This document shows positions 35,075 to 47,025 of a stretch of 64,000 nucleotides of DNA, one piece after another. Source of the stretch: Vitis vinifera (taxonomy: Eukaryota; Streptophyta; Magnoliopsida; Vitales; Vitaceae); the NCBI RefSeq assembly GCF_030704535.1, contig NC_081811.1:7854001-7918000 (forward strand). Direction: 5' to 3'. Under the pieces are notes generated by a model. It was not told the DNA's origin. It made no database searches and saw only the letters and a list, made by a program, of their open reading frames with translations. The translations under genes were made by a program, and so were the position numbers. Numbering within the stretch: position 1 is the first letter of the stretch; each line of letters opens with the position of its first letter.

Positions 35075-36648
35075 ATCATGTCTTTAGAGCAAACCAACTA
35101 CATATCATGTTGGCATCTTAGATCTAAGCAACAAAAGTAATACTAATTTTTCAAAAATTGATCTTTTAGGGTTAAAGTACTAATTTTTAGGTTTGGATGT
35201 TCTCAAACCTTGAATCCAAGTGTTAAATAATCAAATTGATGTCATTAGAAGTCTCATGAACTCATGATCTTCTGCTCGATGACTCTCTTTGATCTTAGCA
35301 CACTTTTGATGGGGATGAAAGGAAGTTAGAAGCTATGATTTTCTTCTCTTTAGATAGTGGAAGACAAAAAATGATGGAAATCCTAACCCCTATGGGGTAT
35401 TTATAAGGTTCCTAACTAGATTTAAGTGACTTGAGCCCATAGAGGCTTATGTCACTTAATCTAGTTCAAATTAAGTCCTAATTGATTAATTAACCTAATA
35501 GGGTTTACTAATTAATCAATTAGTCGAATCTAGAGACCTTGTTCACTTACCTTTATGTAACCTTGCGTAATTACCAAAGCACTTTTATACACAAAAGTGA
35601 ACTTATAGCTAATTCGACCCTCATAACCTGTACTAACAAGGAATATGAGCTCAAAGCGGGAACTACTGGGACCCATAGGAGTTCTAGCTCTCTCAAAATC
35701 CAATTCTGAAGTTGATTCAACATCTCACTATAGAGAATCAATTGAACTCCAACATATGAACTCCAACATCCTATGTAAATAACAACAAGACATTATGTGC
35801 TCGAGTCTATCATTTACTATCCATTGCATTCAGTCTCCCCATGAACTGGTGTCCCTAATCTAACAAGGTGAAAGCTATCAGTATTTCAAGACTATCTTTA
35901 CCATCCTTGAGTTATAAATCCTCCTATTATGTATTCAATTGACATGTCTTAGCTTTCAAATAGTCTATACCAAATTCCACTTAAGGAACCGCTATAATCA
36001 TAGGTTCTAGAAACACACCTTCTTAAGAACACCCAATGGGATACACTGTCTCAATCCCATGAGATATCATAGTATCTCTATTGAGAATACCTATTACTAT
36101 CAGCTTTCATTAATAGTAATTCAATTCATTGGGAATATATGATCAGCTTATGATTTCATCTATAGGTCAAAACCACTACAAACTTTAGTACAAACTCAAT
36201 ATTCTCTCAAGGTTGAGAGACAACACAATAAAGCAGCTTGGTGAAGTCATGAGTACTTGATAACCTTAAGTCGTGACTCACCGTAGATCCTGTCCAATGT
36301 GTAATCATACATACTAGCGCACACACCATGAGAAACCTATCCTGATAGCTAAGACTAATTATCCCTCAAATTAGGAGATAGTGTACTACAACCTCTAATA
36401 GATTGCCTAGACCCATGAACCGGCTGTGAACAGGTCATCTAATTGCAAGGAACCCGGAATTTGGATCTTCCCTGCAATTCCTAATGCACCTAAGTCATGT
36501 ACAATGCAAAAGATGCAGATAAGAATGCTCATAAAGTGTAAGTATGAAATATGAATAAATAAAAATGAAACTAAAATATTATTAAATAAATAATGAATTC
36601 CAAATCTATTACATCATGTCATGAATTTAAGGGCTCTATTCAAACACA
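35075..36648 (-). mobile_element. Copia-type LTR, copy C, 3' LTR of the adjacent copia remnant
   Basis: Second direct copy of the roughly 1.55-kb unit. In minus orientation it begins near TGTGTTTGAATAGAGCCC, immediately after the RNase H end of the copia polyprotein remnant, so it is best read as that element's 3' LTR. Confidence 0.72.
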
Positions 36649-39015
36649 TTAGACATATATATTGTTTTTGTGACCATCAAAGACTCTTCTTATCAATGTC
36701 TTGGTGAAGGGATTCGTCAGGTTTTTTACAAAAGGTATCTTCTCAACCACTATATCACCTCTCTAAACTATATCACGAGTTAAGTGGTACTTCATCTCAA
36801 TATGTTTATTATTTCAATGGTTTATTGGTTTATTAGATTGTGTCACAACCCCATTATTGTTACAGAATAGTATCATGGGTTGCACAACCAAGGATACTAC
36901 CCTAAATCTCATAAGGAACTTCATAAGCCAAACGACTTCCTTTGCTGCTTTTGAAGCTGCAACATTCTTGGCTTCCATAAAGGAGTCACCAATGCAAGAC
37001 TACTTCACACTTCTCCATCTAACAACCACACCACCAAAGGTAACTACAAACCTAGAGATAGATTGATGAGAATCTTTATTAGATTGAAAGTCTGAATTTA
37101 TGTACCCTTTAGGTACTAACTTGTTACTATGGAACACAAACATATAATCTCTCGTTCTCTTAAAGTACTTGAGTATATGCTTAATATCTATCTAGTGTTC
37201 TGCTCTTAGATTTAATTGATATCTACTCACCATACCTACTAGAAAGCAAATATCTGATTTAGTACATAACATTGCATACATGAGGCTACCAACTATTGAG
37301 GCATAGGGTGCTTTTGACAAATGTTCTTTTTCCACAAGTGTCTTAGGACACTAATACTAAGAATGAGGAGTAGAAAACCCTTCTTGAAACCTTGTATCAT
37401 ATACTTGACCAAACAATTATCTATGTATCTATGTAAGTGGCTTGAGACAATGCCAAATTCATATTTTAATAGTCTCTTAAAACCTTAATCCCAAGAATAT
37501 ACTTTGCTTCTCCTAGATCTTTCATATAGAATTTAGTAGATAACTAAATTTTAATTGATGACAATATCCCTACATCATTACCAATGAATTGAATGTTATC
37601 AACGTACAAGACCTTGAAGACCACAATGTTTTACTTCACTTTCTTGTACACATAAGGTTCATCCTTATTTTAATCAAAGTTAAAAGTCTTAATAGCCTGA
37701 TCAAAACGCTTGTTCCATAAGTGTGATGCTTGCTTTAATTCATAAATAGATTTATACAACTTGCAAACCATATGCTCTTAGTCATTTCCTATGAAATCGT
37801 GTGGTACATTATATAGATGCTCTTATCGAGATTGTTATTCAAGAATGCAGTCTTAACATCCATTTTCCATATCTCATAATCGAGATGTGCTACAATAGAT
37901 AGAAATATTCTGATAGACTTGAGCATGATTATTGGTGAAAAGGTTTCCTTATGGTCGAAGCTAGGTTTTTTATTATAACTCTCCGTTACAAGCCTAGTTT
38001 TAAAGGTCTCAACTTTTCCATTTAGTCCCCTCTTCCTCTTATGGAACCACTTGCATCCTATGAGTTTTATCCCTTTAAGTGTTTCTACAAGTTCCCAAAC
38101 TTGGTTAGAATACATGGATTCCAACTCTGCCTCTATAGCCTCTTACCAAAGATGTGCATCCATATCACTCATCACACTATCATAATATGTGGGATCAATC
38201 TCATGTTTCTTTTAAGTGACCTCAAAGAACTCTCCCAAATACATGAATTGGTTTGGTTGAACAATAACCTTCTCACTACATCGAGACACTTGTGTACTAA
38301 AAATAAGAATGGTTGGTATTAGATCCATAGTTTTTTATGTTGTTATGGGAGTCTCATCTAGTTCTCTCAAATTGACCTTACCTTTTGTTTTATTACTCAT
38401 CATATGGTCATCCTCCAAAAATCTGACATTTGTACTCACAAACACCTTTTAATCAACTTGACTATAAAAGTAATAACCCTTAGTCCCTTTTGGATATCGT
38501 ACAAACTAACAAACTTCTAATGTTGGTTCCAACTTATCTACCTTTGGCTTTAGAACATGTGTTGGACACCCCTATATGTGAATATGATGAAACTAGACTT
38601 ACGATTCATCCACATCTCTATAGGAGTCAAAGGTATTGACTTAGATGGAACTAAAGTTCAGAAGATATCTACCAATGTCTAAGTTATATAGAGGGTATTG
38701 AAAAACTCATCATGGATTTCATCATGTCCAATAGAGTTTGCTTTCTTATTTTCGCTACTCAATTTTATTGTGGTATTCCAGAGGCACTCAATTGGGATAT
38801 AATCTCATGCTCTCTAAGGAAAAAATTAAACTCATTTAACATGTACTCTTTACTTTGATTAGATCGAAGTGTCTCGAGGCATTTACCTAATCGTTTATCC
38901 AATTCTACCCTAAATTCCTTAAATTTTTCCAAGGCATCAAATTTCCTATGCATAAGACAAAACATAACCATACCTAGGGTAATCATCTATGAAAGTGATG
39001 AAATACTTATACCCA
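36649..39015 (-). pseudogene. Degenerate Ty1/copia polyprotein (integrase, reverse transcriptase, RNase H)
   Basis: On the minus strand, the integrase core is visible at 38765-39010 (FRVELDKRLGKCLETLRSNQ and EYMLNEFNFFLREHEIISQL). Reverse transcriptase RVT_2 lies at 37789-38330 (WELVETLKGIKLIGCKWFHK, then YEIWKMDVKTAFLNNNLDKS). RNase H debris continues to about 36690. The order integrase before reverse transcriptase is that of the copia superfamily. Stops and frameshifts break it throughout, and it stops abruptly near 39015, so gag, protease, the N-terminal integrase and the 5' LTR are missing. It is a dead element. Confidence 0.88.
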
Positions 39016-39279
39016 CTACGTACTTGGATATTAATATAAGCCTAAAAATTGGGTAGAAAACCAGAAAAAAAAATAGGCCTAAAAATCATTGAACCAAAGG
39101 GTTAAAAAATTTAAATATGAAAGGAAACCCTTGGACCAATTTTGGGCTTTTCATATCGTATCTTATTGTGGAACATAAAAGAAAGTAAATAACTAGAGCA
39201 CGACTTAGGATCAAAACTAAAAGAAAGAATAATTGAGTGAACATAGGAAATTAATCAAGACTTGAAAGTTAATGTATGG

Positions 39280-39565
39280 CATATTAAAATAGTAGAAAAA
39301 TAATTGTAATTATGTCATTTTTTAATTGTATTTTTCATATTTATTCTTATTAATTGTTAATCGAGATTTCCAGTCTCTAACAATCACACAAGGCGGGAGT
39401 TTGCGTTTTCAGACTGTTGGAGCTACCTCTATTTCAAGTAGAGGAAAGTCTTCAAGCTTGAAATGAAAGCCCTCGGTCTTGGGTTTATAGGGTTCAAGAA
39501 AAATAATTATAATTATGTCATCTTTTAATTGTATTTTTCATATTTATTCTTATTAATTGTTAATG
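39280..39565. repeat. Roughly 75-bp direct repeat around a 125-bp spacer
   Basis: The block beginning AAAAATAATTGTAATTATGTC (39297) and running to TTATTAATTGTTAAT is repeated at 39495-39560 with few changes. The spacer is less AT-rich. It may be a duplication, or a small insertion that duplicated its flanks. Confidence 0.7.
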
Positions 39566-40223
39566 TATCTTCTTATTTAAATACCTTATTTTTTTTAGTT
39601 TTATTGTTTACCTTCATTCTTAGCAACAATTAAATTTAACCTTATTTAAATTAAAATAATTATTTTCACATATCCAGTTTTCATTAATTGGATGAGAATA
39701 AATATAGAGTTGCATATTCTTTATTTTTATTAATTTTTTTTATTTTGAAATGGAGACGGCTCCAACGGTTTGAAAAAGGTGTGGATCGGTTCGGTCAATG
39801 AGAGATGCAAATTCTCGCCCATAGTTGTGAAAGGCACACCTAAGGCATACCTAAGCTTCGAGTGGTGCGATGCCATTCTCCGATGCCTTCACGAAGGTGC
39901 CGCGTCGGGTTGCAGAGGGTTGAAGGCAGAGAAACCCTAATTTTTTATTTTGATTTTTTGGGATCAAAACGACATTGTTTTGGCCATGTTTTCCTTTTTA
40001 ACCCCCTTTTTTTGTTGTTTTGAACCCTACACCACTCCCAAATCTTGCCCTAGCCTCAACCGTGCAGTGGAGAAGTTAAAAAGACGAAGAAGATGAGGAA
40101 AAATAGAGGAAAATAGAGAAAAAAATAGTCACGTACCTTTTCGGGACCTCAGTATTTTTCTCTTTTCTGCATTTTTTTCCATTCTTGTCTTATAACTCTC
40201 ATTGGCATTTAAAAAATATATAT

Positions 40224-40830
40224 AAATATTATAGTTTGACATAAAAATTTTACTAAATAAAAATAATCAAACAAAAAACACTCATGTGCATATTTTATGT
40301 TAATGTGATATGCATTTAAATTTTTTTTCTTAATTTAATTATAATTATTTTATTGTAGTATAAATATAAATATTGTATTTTGACATGAAAATTTTACTAA
40401 ATAAAAATAAACAAACAAAAACACTCATGTGCATATTTTATGTTAATGTGATATGCATTTAATTTTTTTTTCTTAATTTAATTTTAATTATTTTATTGCA
40501 GTATAAATATAAATATTGTATTTTGACATGAAAATTTTACTAAATAAAAATAAACAAACAAAAAACACTCATGTGCATATTTTTGGTTAATGTGATATGT
40601 ATATTTTTTTTTTCTATTTTTTTCTTAATTTAGTTATAATTATTTTATTGTAGTATAAATATAAGTATTGTATATTGTAGTATAAATATAAATACTGTAT
40701 TTTGACATGAAAATTTTATTAAATAAAAATAAACAAACAAAAAACACTCATATGCATATTTTTTGTTAATGTGATATACATTTAAAAAATTTTTTTTTCT
40801 CTTTTTAATTATAATTATTTTATTGTAGTA
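40224..40830 (+). repeat. Tandem repeat, about four copies of a roughly 145-bp unit, in the hAT 5' region
   Basis: TTTGACATGAAAATTTTACT (or the same with one change) recurs at about 40235, 40380, 40524 and 40702. Each is followed by AAACACTCATGTGCATAT, ATGTGATATGCATTTAA and TTATTTTATTGTAGTATA. The last unit is lengthened to about 176 bp by an internal TATTGTAGTATAAATATAAG duplication. The array ends 20 bp before the transposase ATG. Confidence 0.88.
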
Positions 40831-40849
40831 TAGATAATTTATCTACAAG

Positions 40850-43539
40850 ATGGATAATGAGAGTGAAACTCAAGTGGACTCTAATGCAAGTGGAAGAAGA
40901 GATCCCGAATGGAAGTATACTCGTTTGGTTAATGAAAAAAATTTGAACACAATCATATGCATTTTTTGTGATAAAGTAACCAAAGAAGGCATATATAAAC
41001 ACAAACAACATCTTGTTAGTGGATATAGAAATGCTAAAAAGTGTAGAAGATGTCCGGAACATGTTAGAGAAGAAATGGAAGAGTTTATGAGTTCCAAGAA
41101 AAGTAAAAAAGAACAAATGAATATGGGAAGCGAAAATGTTAATGAAGATTTGTTTGATTTAGAAGATGAAGATTTTGGTGAGGAGATTAATAGTAGAATG
41201 AATGTCACCAACATTTATAGTGGAGGTAGTAACCGAGGAGGAAGTGGTGGTAGGCTGTTTTCTTAAAAAGAAACCAAGAAAAAAAGTCATATGGATCATT
41301 TTTTCACTCCTAATGCAGAGATGGTTGTTCAAAATCGAAGAAGTGGGAAAATGAAACAAACTACCATCAATGATGCCTACAAAAAAAAAAGTAAGAGAAA
41401 GAGCTTGTATGGTTATCACAAGGTGGATGTATGAGGTTGCTATTCCATTTAATACAATCACATATCCGAGTTTCCAACCAATGATTGAGGCTATTGGCCA
41501 ATATAGTGTGGGTATAAAGAGACCAACTCTTCATGAGATAAGAGTTACTACCCTTAAGAAAGAATTGGCTCTCACAATAGATTTGATGAAAGATCATATG
41601 GTGGAATGGAAAAAAAATGGATGTTCAATTATGTCGGATGGACGGACCGATAGGAAAAAGATAACTTTGGTGAACTTTTTGATTAATTAATCAAAGGGAA
41701 CCATGTTAATGCAATCTATTAATACTTCTTCAATGATTAAGATGGGAGAAAAGATGTTTGAGTTACTTAACAAATAGGTTGAGCAAGTTGGTGAGGAGAA
41801 TGTTATTCAAGTTATAATAGATAATCACTCAAGTTTTGTGATAATAGGTAATAAATACTATTTCTTGAATTTTTATTTACTTTTAAAATTTTAATTATTT
41901 ATCTTGAGAACTTATGTAAATTTATTATCTACAATGTCACATAGGGAGGTTGTTAGAATTAAAGCGCCTGCATTTGTATTGGATACCATGTGCTGCACAT
42001 TACCTTGACCTGATGTTGGAAGATATTGAAAAGCTACCAAACATTAGAGGAAATTGGAGAGGGCTATATCACTAAATGAGTATATTTATAATCACTCAGG
42101 GCTACTCAACATGATGAGGCGGTTTACTGGACAAAGGGAATTGCTTAGGCTTGCTAAGACTCAGTTTGCAACTGCTTTCATCACATTGTCGCGATTGCAT
42201 GAACAAAAAAACAACTTGAGGAAGATGTTTATAAACTCAAATTGGTCAGATAGTAAATAAGCAAAAAAATAGAAAGGGAAAACTATAGCCAACATAGTTC
42301 TAATGCCTTCATTTTGGAATACTATTGTATTTTGCTTAAAAGTTTCGGGTTCCCTAGTTCGTGTTCTTCGTTTGGTTGATGGTGAAAAAAAAGCTCCTAT
42401 GGGATACATCTATGAGGCCATGAATAGAGCTAAGGATACAATTGTGAGAAGTTTTAATGGAAATGAAGAGAAGTACAAAGAAATCTTCAACATCATTGAT
42501 AAGAGGTGAGAGATTCAGCTTCATCGGCCTTTGCATGCAACATGGTACTTTTTGAACCCAAAATTCTTCTATGATAAACCAGAAATAGAGCATGATGCAG
42601 AGATTATGAGTGATTTGTATAAATACATCTTAAGGCTAACAAGAGACCCTGCTAAGCAAGAAAAAGTTGTGGCCGAAGTGAGTTTGTACACAAATGCCCA
42701 AGGACTATTCGAGAATGAGTTAGTTGTTAGGACAAGGAAGACTAGAGCATTAGGTTAGTTATTTAGTTTTGTTTATTTAAATTATTAGATTGTGTTTTTG
42801 CTAAAATAGGTGAATTGTTTCACTAAATTGTTAATATCTATACTACAGTTGAATGGTGGCTGCATATGGAACTTCAACTCCAAATTTGCAAAGGTTTGCA
42901 ATGAAATTCATATACTTAACATGCAGTGCATCAGTTTGTGAACAGAATTGGAGCATCTTTGAAAATGTAAGTGACCAAAATAATTACAAGTAATAGTCTA
43001 ATAGAGTCTTGAATGTGACTTAAAAGTTAAAACTTTAAAATATATTTATGAGCTTATGAATTTTTGCAGATTCATAGCAAGAGGAAAAATAGGTTAGATC
43101 ATCAACGCTTGAATGATTTGATATATATTAAGTATAATCAAGCCTTGAAGATAAGATACAATGAACGTAACACCATTGACCCAATTTTTTTGAAAGATAT
43201 AAATGATAACAATGAATGGTTGATAGGAAGAATTGAAGATGAGGATTCTCATGGAGGTGCACACGATGATTTTGTGTTTGATGTAATTTGACATGGAGTG
43301 ATGTTGCTAGAGCTACTGGAGCTGAGGAGGCCATGTTTGATACTAGAGCTAGTGCTAGAGCAAACTCAAACATAATACCACCAATGAGGAAGATAGCTTC
43401 AATTTTTAGAATTTTTCCTTCTCATTCACTAATAGATGAAGATGGAGACATGGTTGATTCAGCAGATGAAGAAGATGGGGTAGACTACAAATGTGATGAT
43501 GATGATGATGATGATTTTGTTGATTTAGAAGAGGAATGA
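40850..43539 (+). pseudogene. Broken hAT transposase (BED finger, DUF659, C-terminal hAT dimerisation)
   Basis: The N-terminal segment 40850-41266 holds a BED-type finger (CIFCDKVTKEGIYKHKQHLV). After an in-frame stop, 41370-41690 is DUF659-like (RWMYEVAIPFNTITYPSFQP, then CSIMSDGRTDRKKITLVNF). Further pieces lie at 42054-42758. The C-terminal dimerisation region is at about 42850-43290, and an acidic tail (CDDDDDDDFVDLEEE) ends at 43539. Likely introns are 41847-41944, 42756-42849 and 42968-43070. Stops and frameshifts make it non-functional. Gene models are sometimes wrongly called on such elements. Confidence 0.85.
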
Positions 43540-44085
43540 TGATTGCTTGTTGTGGACAAATTTCATGTTTTGGTTTAGAAACTTTGGATTTGGATATGTA
43601 TTAGGCTATTAACAATATGGATTTGGATTTTTTTTTTATTTTTTATTTATGCTTGGAGTTCTTTATTTTACTGTTTTATGTTGATTAAATTGAAGTTTTG
43701 GATGATATTTGACGATTTATGTGTTTAGGACAAATAAATGATTGTTAAATTTGATTATATTATCTAAAAATATATATGTAAATTAGAGTGCGACTCACTT
43801 CACTAAAGCCCGCGCCTTCGGTTCACCTTGCGCGTTAGGCTCCAAGACTCCTTTACGCCTTGAGTCTTTAAAAACTATGGTTCAAACCAAGTTTGAAAAG
43901 TTTCCACAACAACCTTTCTAGATTGTTTTTGTTTGTCATGATTCATGCCATTAACCAAAGCCAGACGGCTAGCCTTGCTTGACCTTAAGTCTCCATCCAC
44001 CCAGCACAACCTGTAAAAATAACTACCCTTCCACTTCTTATTCCATGCCCATTTCCTTCTTCTCTTATAGCTACCAAACTCTATC

Positions 44086-46023
44086 ATGGCTTCCTCTATT
44101 TCCTACTTTCTCTTCTTTTCCTCCCTACTCTTCGTTTCATCCTCTAATGCTCAGTCATCGTTCAGGCCTCATGCCTTTGTTGTTCCCATCTCAAAAGATG
44201 GCTCTACTCTCCAATATGTGACCAGTATCAACCAAATGACCCCCCTTGTGCCTTTCCAACTTGTGGTTGATCTTGGGGGTCAGTTCTTATGCGTTGATTG
44301 TGAGCAAAATTACGTGTCTTCCTCATACCGCCCGACGCAGTACAAGTTAGCCCAATGCTTAGTAGCCAAGGCCAGTGGCTATGGGAATTTCTTCTCAGCT
44401 TCTAAGCTAGGGTGCAACAACAACACATGCGGTGTCCTGTCGGATAACACAGTGACCCGCACTGCCTCCAGTGACGAGCTTGTTGTAGATGTTGTATCAG
44501 TCTAAGCCACTAATGGGTCAAACCCAGGTAGATCAGTCTCTGTGTCCAAGTTCCTCTTTTCCTATGCTCCAACCTCCCTCCTGGAAGGCCTTGCTAGTGG
44601 GGCCAAGGGCATGATGCATATTGCACTTCCTTCACAGTTCGCCTCTGCTTTTAACTTCCATAGAAAATTTTCCATATGTCTGTCTTCTTCAACCATAGTT
44701 GATGGCATCATATTCTTGGGTGATGGCCCTTATGAGCTGCTCCTTAATGTGGACGCCTCTCAGTTACTCATCTACACCCCACTGATTCTCAATCCTGTGA
44801 GCATAGTTTCCACTTACTCTCAAGGCGAGTCTTCTATAGAATATTTATTTGGAGTAAATTCCATTTAGATAAATGAAAAGGTTCCCATTGAACACATCCT
44901 TGTTGTCCATTAATAGTAAGGCGTTAGAGAGACAAAGATCAACACAGTCAACCCCTACATTGTCATGGAGACTTCCATTTACAGTGCCTTCACTAAGGCC
45001 TTCATCAGCACGACCGCCTCCATGAACATCACTAGAGTGGCAACAGTAGCACCATTCAACATCTACTTCAACTCAAAGAATGTGTATAGCACACAGGGCG
45101 GGGCAACTATTCCTACCATCGGTCTTGTTCTGCAAAACAACAGCATGGTCTGGAGAATTTTCAGAGCGAATTCAATGGTGTTTGTCAATGGTGATGTGTT
45201 GTGCCTTGGATTTGTTGATGGAGGAGAAAACCCCAGTGTTGATGCTTGATCAACTGGAGTCAGATCTCCCTTGTGTTGTGTCACGTAGAGCCTCTTCCCT
45301 GCATAAAGGATGTCCGGATAGGGTGTTCGGACACGCCCATCCAAAGCTTAAGTCAAACACAGGTGGGTTGGAACCCTTTTGAGAGGAGAGTGAATAGGCC
45401 AGTTTAGATGTGTGTACCTAGGTTATGCTTCAGGAGGGCTTTTATAGTGATTTAGAGGGAGTCATTGTAGTGCTGAGTTGACACTTTGATTTTCTCTGCA
45501 ATGATGGTTATCCTGTAGGTGGCAGGGCAATCATCACAATTTAAAGCGGCTAGTAGGTGTCATCAGATGATGCATCATGATGCAGCTACCCGTCATTTCA
45601 GCTTGCTAGAGGTATGGGGCAGTGTGAGACAATCCATTGACATGGATGTAAGGGTAGGAGAAAATCCCATTAGTCATTACCATGTCAAATGGAAACAATT
45701 ATATGTAGCAAAGGAGACTTGGAAGCTAGCTAGAAGATGTTGCCCGCTCTGGGGGGCTTGGTGTTATCTGCAAGGTGCATATGTGGTCCGAGTAGAATGC
45801 TTTAGGCACTACGACATCTATCCAAACAGTATTGAGGGCGCACGACACGTGGTCTGACACGTGAAAGAGAGTCCCCACACCCAGAACTTCAATTGTTATT
45901 GGAGGGTACCAGTTGGAGGATAACCTTATACAGTTTGATCTGGCTACATCAAGGCTTGGGTTCAACTCCTTTCTCCTCTTCAGCCAAACCACATGCTCCA
46001 ACTTCAACTTCACATCCAATTAA
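44086..46023 (+). pseudogene. Basic 7S globulin / xylanase-inhibitor-like aspartic-protease-fold protein, broken
   Basis: A signal peptide (MASSISYFLFFSSLLFVSSSNA) and pepsin-fold segments (FQLVVDLGGQFLCVDC, STVNPYIVMETSIYSAFTKA in part, FVNGDVLCLGFVDGG) identify the GIP/EDGP/basic 7S globulin family, which has the fold of plant aspartic proteases but usually lacks activity. The copy is intronless and largely in one frame. It is broken by TAA at 44503, TAG at 44866, a short frameshifted stretch with three consecutive stops at 44911-44919, and a 643-bp solo LTR after 45236. The C-terminal part (IVIGGYQLEDN to TTCSNFNFTSN) resumes after the LTR and ends at 46023. Intact relatives are secreted cell-wall proteins that bind pathogen glycosidases or peptide hormones. 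The usual Trp in FLWVDC is Cys here. Confidence 0.9.
45237..45879. mobile_element. Solo LTR, 643 bp, with 5-bp target duplication
   Basis: Begins TGTTGATGC, ends CCCCACA (TGT...ACA inverted ends), and is flanked by CCCAG at 45232-45236 and 45880-45884. It has no internal domain, so it is a solo LTR left by recombination between the LTRs of a complete retrotransposon. Strand is unknown. Two CACGTG motifs lie near its right end. I cannot assign the superfamily. Confidence 0.88.
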
Positions 46024-46880
46024 ACCTTTCAGAGGATCTTCACATAGGTTTAACAGTATGAATAAGGAAGGAGCCATGAGGCCTTGAACCATCACTTTGT
46101 TTTGGAATGTGGTAATCCTATATGAGAAGAAATGTTCCCAACAAATGGAAAGTGAAGTTTTGGGAAAGTGATGGGTGTTTAATTTATTCCATGGTTTTGT
46201 TTAATGAACTTTGAAAGTTGTTAATGACCAAGTCAATCATAAGTCTAAAAAATTATTAATTTTATTCTATTGAGTTGATTATATATTTTAAATTGTTTGA
46301 GTAATGTTTAAATTACAAAAATTCAAAGAAAAATGCGAGAAAAAGAAGAAAAATAGAAAAAAAAAAAAGGAGAAAAAAAAATAGATTTAAAGTCAATAAA
46401 TCATTTTTATATGTTACTTCAAGTTTATTTAATTTATTTCAATTCTTTTATATAAATATTAAATAATTTAAAATTTTATAAATTTATAACTAATTTATAA
46501 TTATATTTCACTTTTTTTATATTTTTTGTAATAACATTATATATAAAAAATTATTTTTTAAATATTTTTCTTCTTAAAAATCAAATATAATTTAATTTTT
46601 ATATGGAAAAATTAAAATAAATAAAAAAATTAAAAGTTATATATAAAATATAATTTATTGAATTAACATTATTTTTTCTTTGACTCCACAAAATATTAAA
46701 AAATGAAAAACAATTTATGTAAATTTAATAAATTTTTTAATTTTATTGACCCAAAAATTTAAATTTTTTTAGAGAAATCTAAAATTTAATTCGAGATAAT
46801 CAGGTTGTTGATTAAGGTTTTGAGATAATGAAACTCTGTTTGGAGTTGAAACAGGGCTGGATTTAGAAGTTAGGCTGAGC
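46024..46880. other. Intergenic AT-rich DNA
   Basis: Starts as the 3' flank of the pseudogene, then from about 46230 is A/T-rich with diverged element-like sequence. No gene is seen. Confidence 0.55.
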
Positions 46881-46908
46881 CTTTTAAAACTATGCTCCCG
46901 CGTTTGTA

Positions 46909-46944
46909 TGACCGTTGGAAATCCCGCGTTGTGTGACCGTTAGG
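46909..46944 (-). promoter_or_regulatory. Two MSA (mitosis-specific activator) elements, with E2F-like sites beside them
   Basis: On the minus strand, 46909-46919 reads TCCAACGGTCA and 46934-46944 reads CCTAACGGTCA. Both fit the MSA consensus YCYAACGGYYA at every position and lie 25 bp apart, about 80 bp upstream of a TATA box. AATCCCGCG (46920) and AAAATCCCGCC (46951) resemble E2F sites, less exactly. MSA elements are bound by three-repeat MYB (MYB3R) factors and drive G2/M transcription. Confidence 0.7.
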
Positions 46945-47025
46945 GATTTGAAAATCCCGCCTTTTTCAGGTTAGAAAGAGCATTTGGGATTTCAATTTAT
47001 TAACAGCTGGATCTTCCAAGAACCC

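Larger units (their letters stand above)
39820..43879 (+). mobile_element. Degenerate hAT-superfamily DNA transposon
   Basis: The left end CATAGTTGTGAAAGGC and the right end (complement: CATAGTTTTTAAAGACTCAA) form short imperfect inverted repeats of hAT style. Between them lies a broken BED-finger/DUF659/hAT-dimerisation transposase. No 8-bp target duplication can be recognised (TTCTCGCC on the left against GTTCAAAC on the right), so the ends are either decayed or slightly misplaced. About 4.06 kb. Confidence 0.8.

Noticed and set aside
40820-41597. Minus-strand ORFs of about 75-115 residues opposite the hAT transposase
   Set aside because: Antisense shadows; hydrophobic composition comes from reverse-reading A-rich coding sequence.
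45519-45857. 112-residue plus-strand ORF inside the solo LTR
   Set aside because: It lies wholly within the 643-bp LTR and matches no family I know; LTRs normally do not code.
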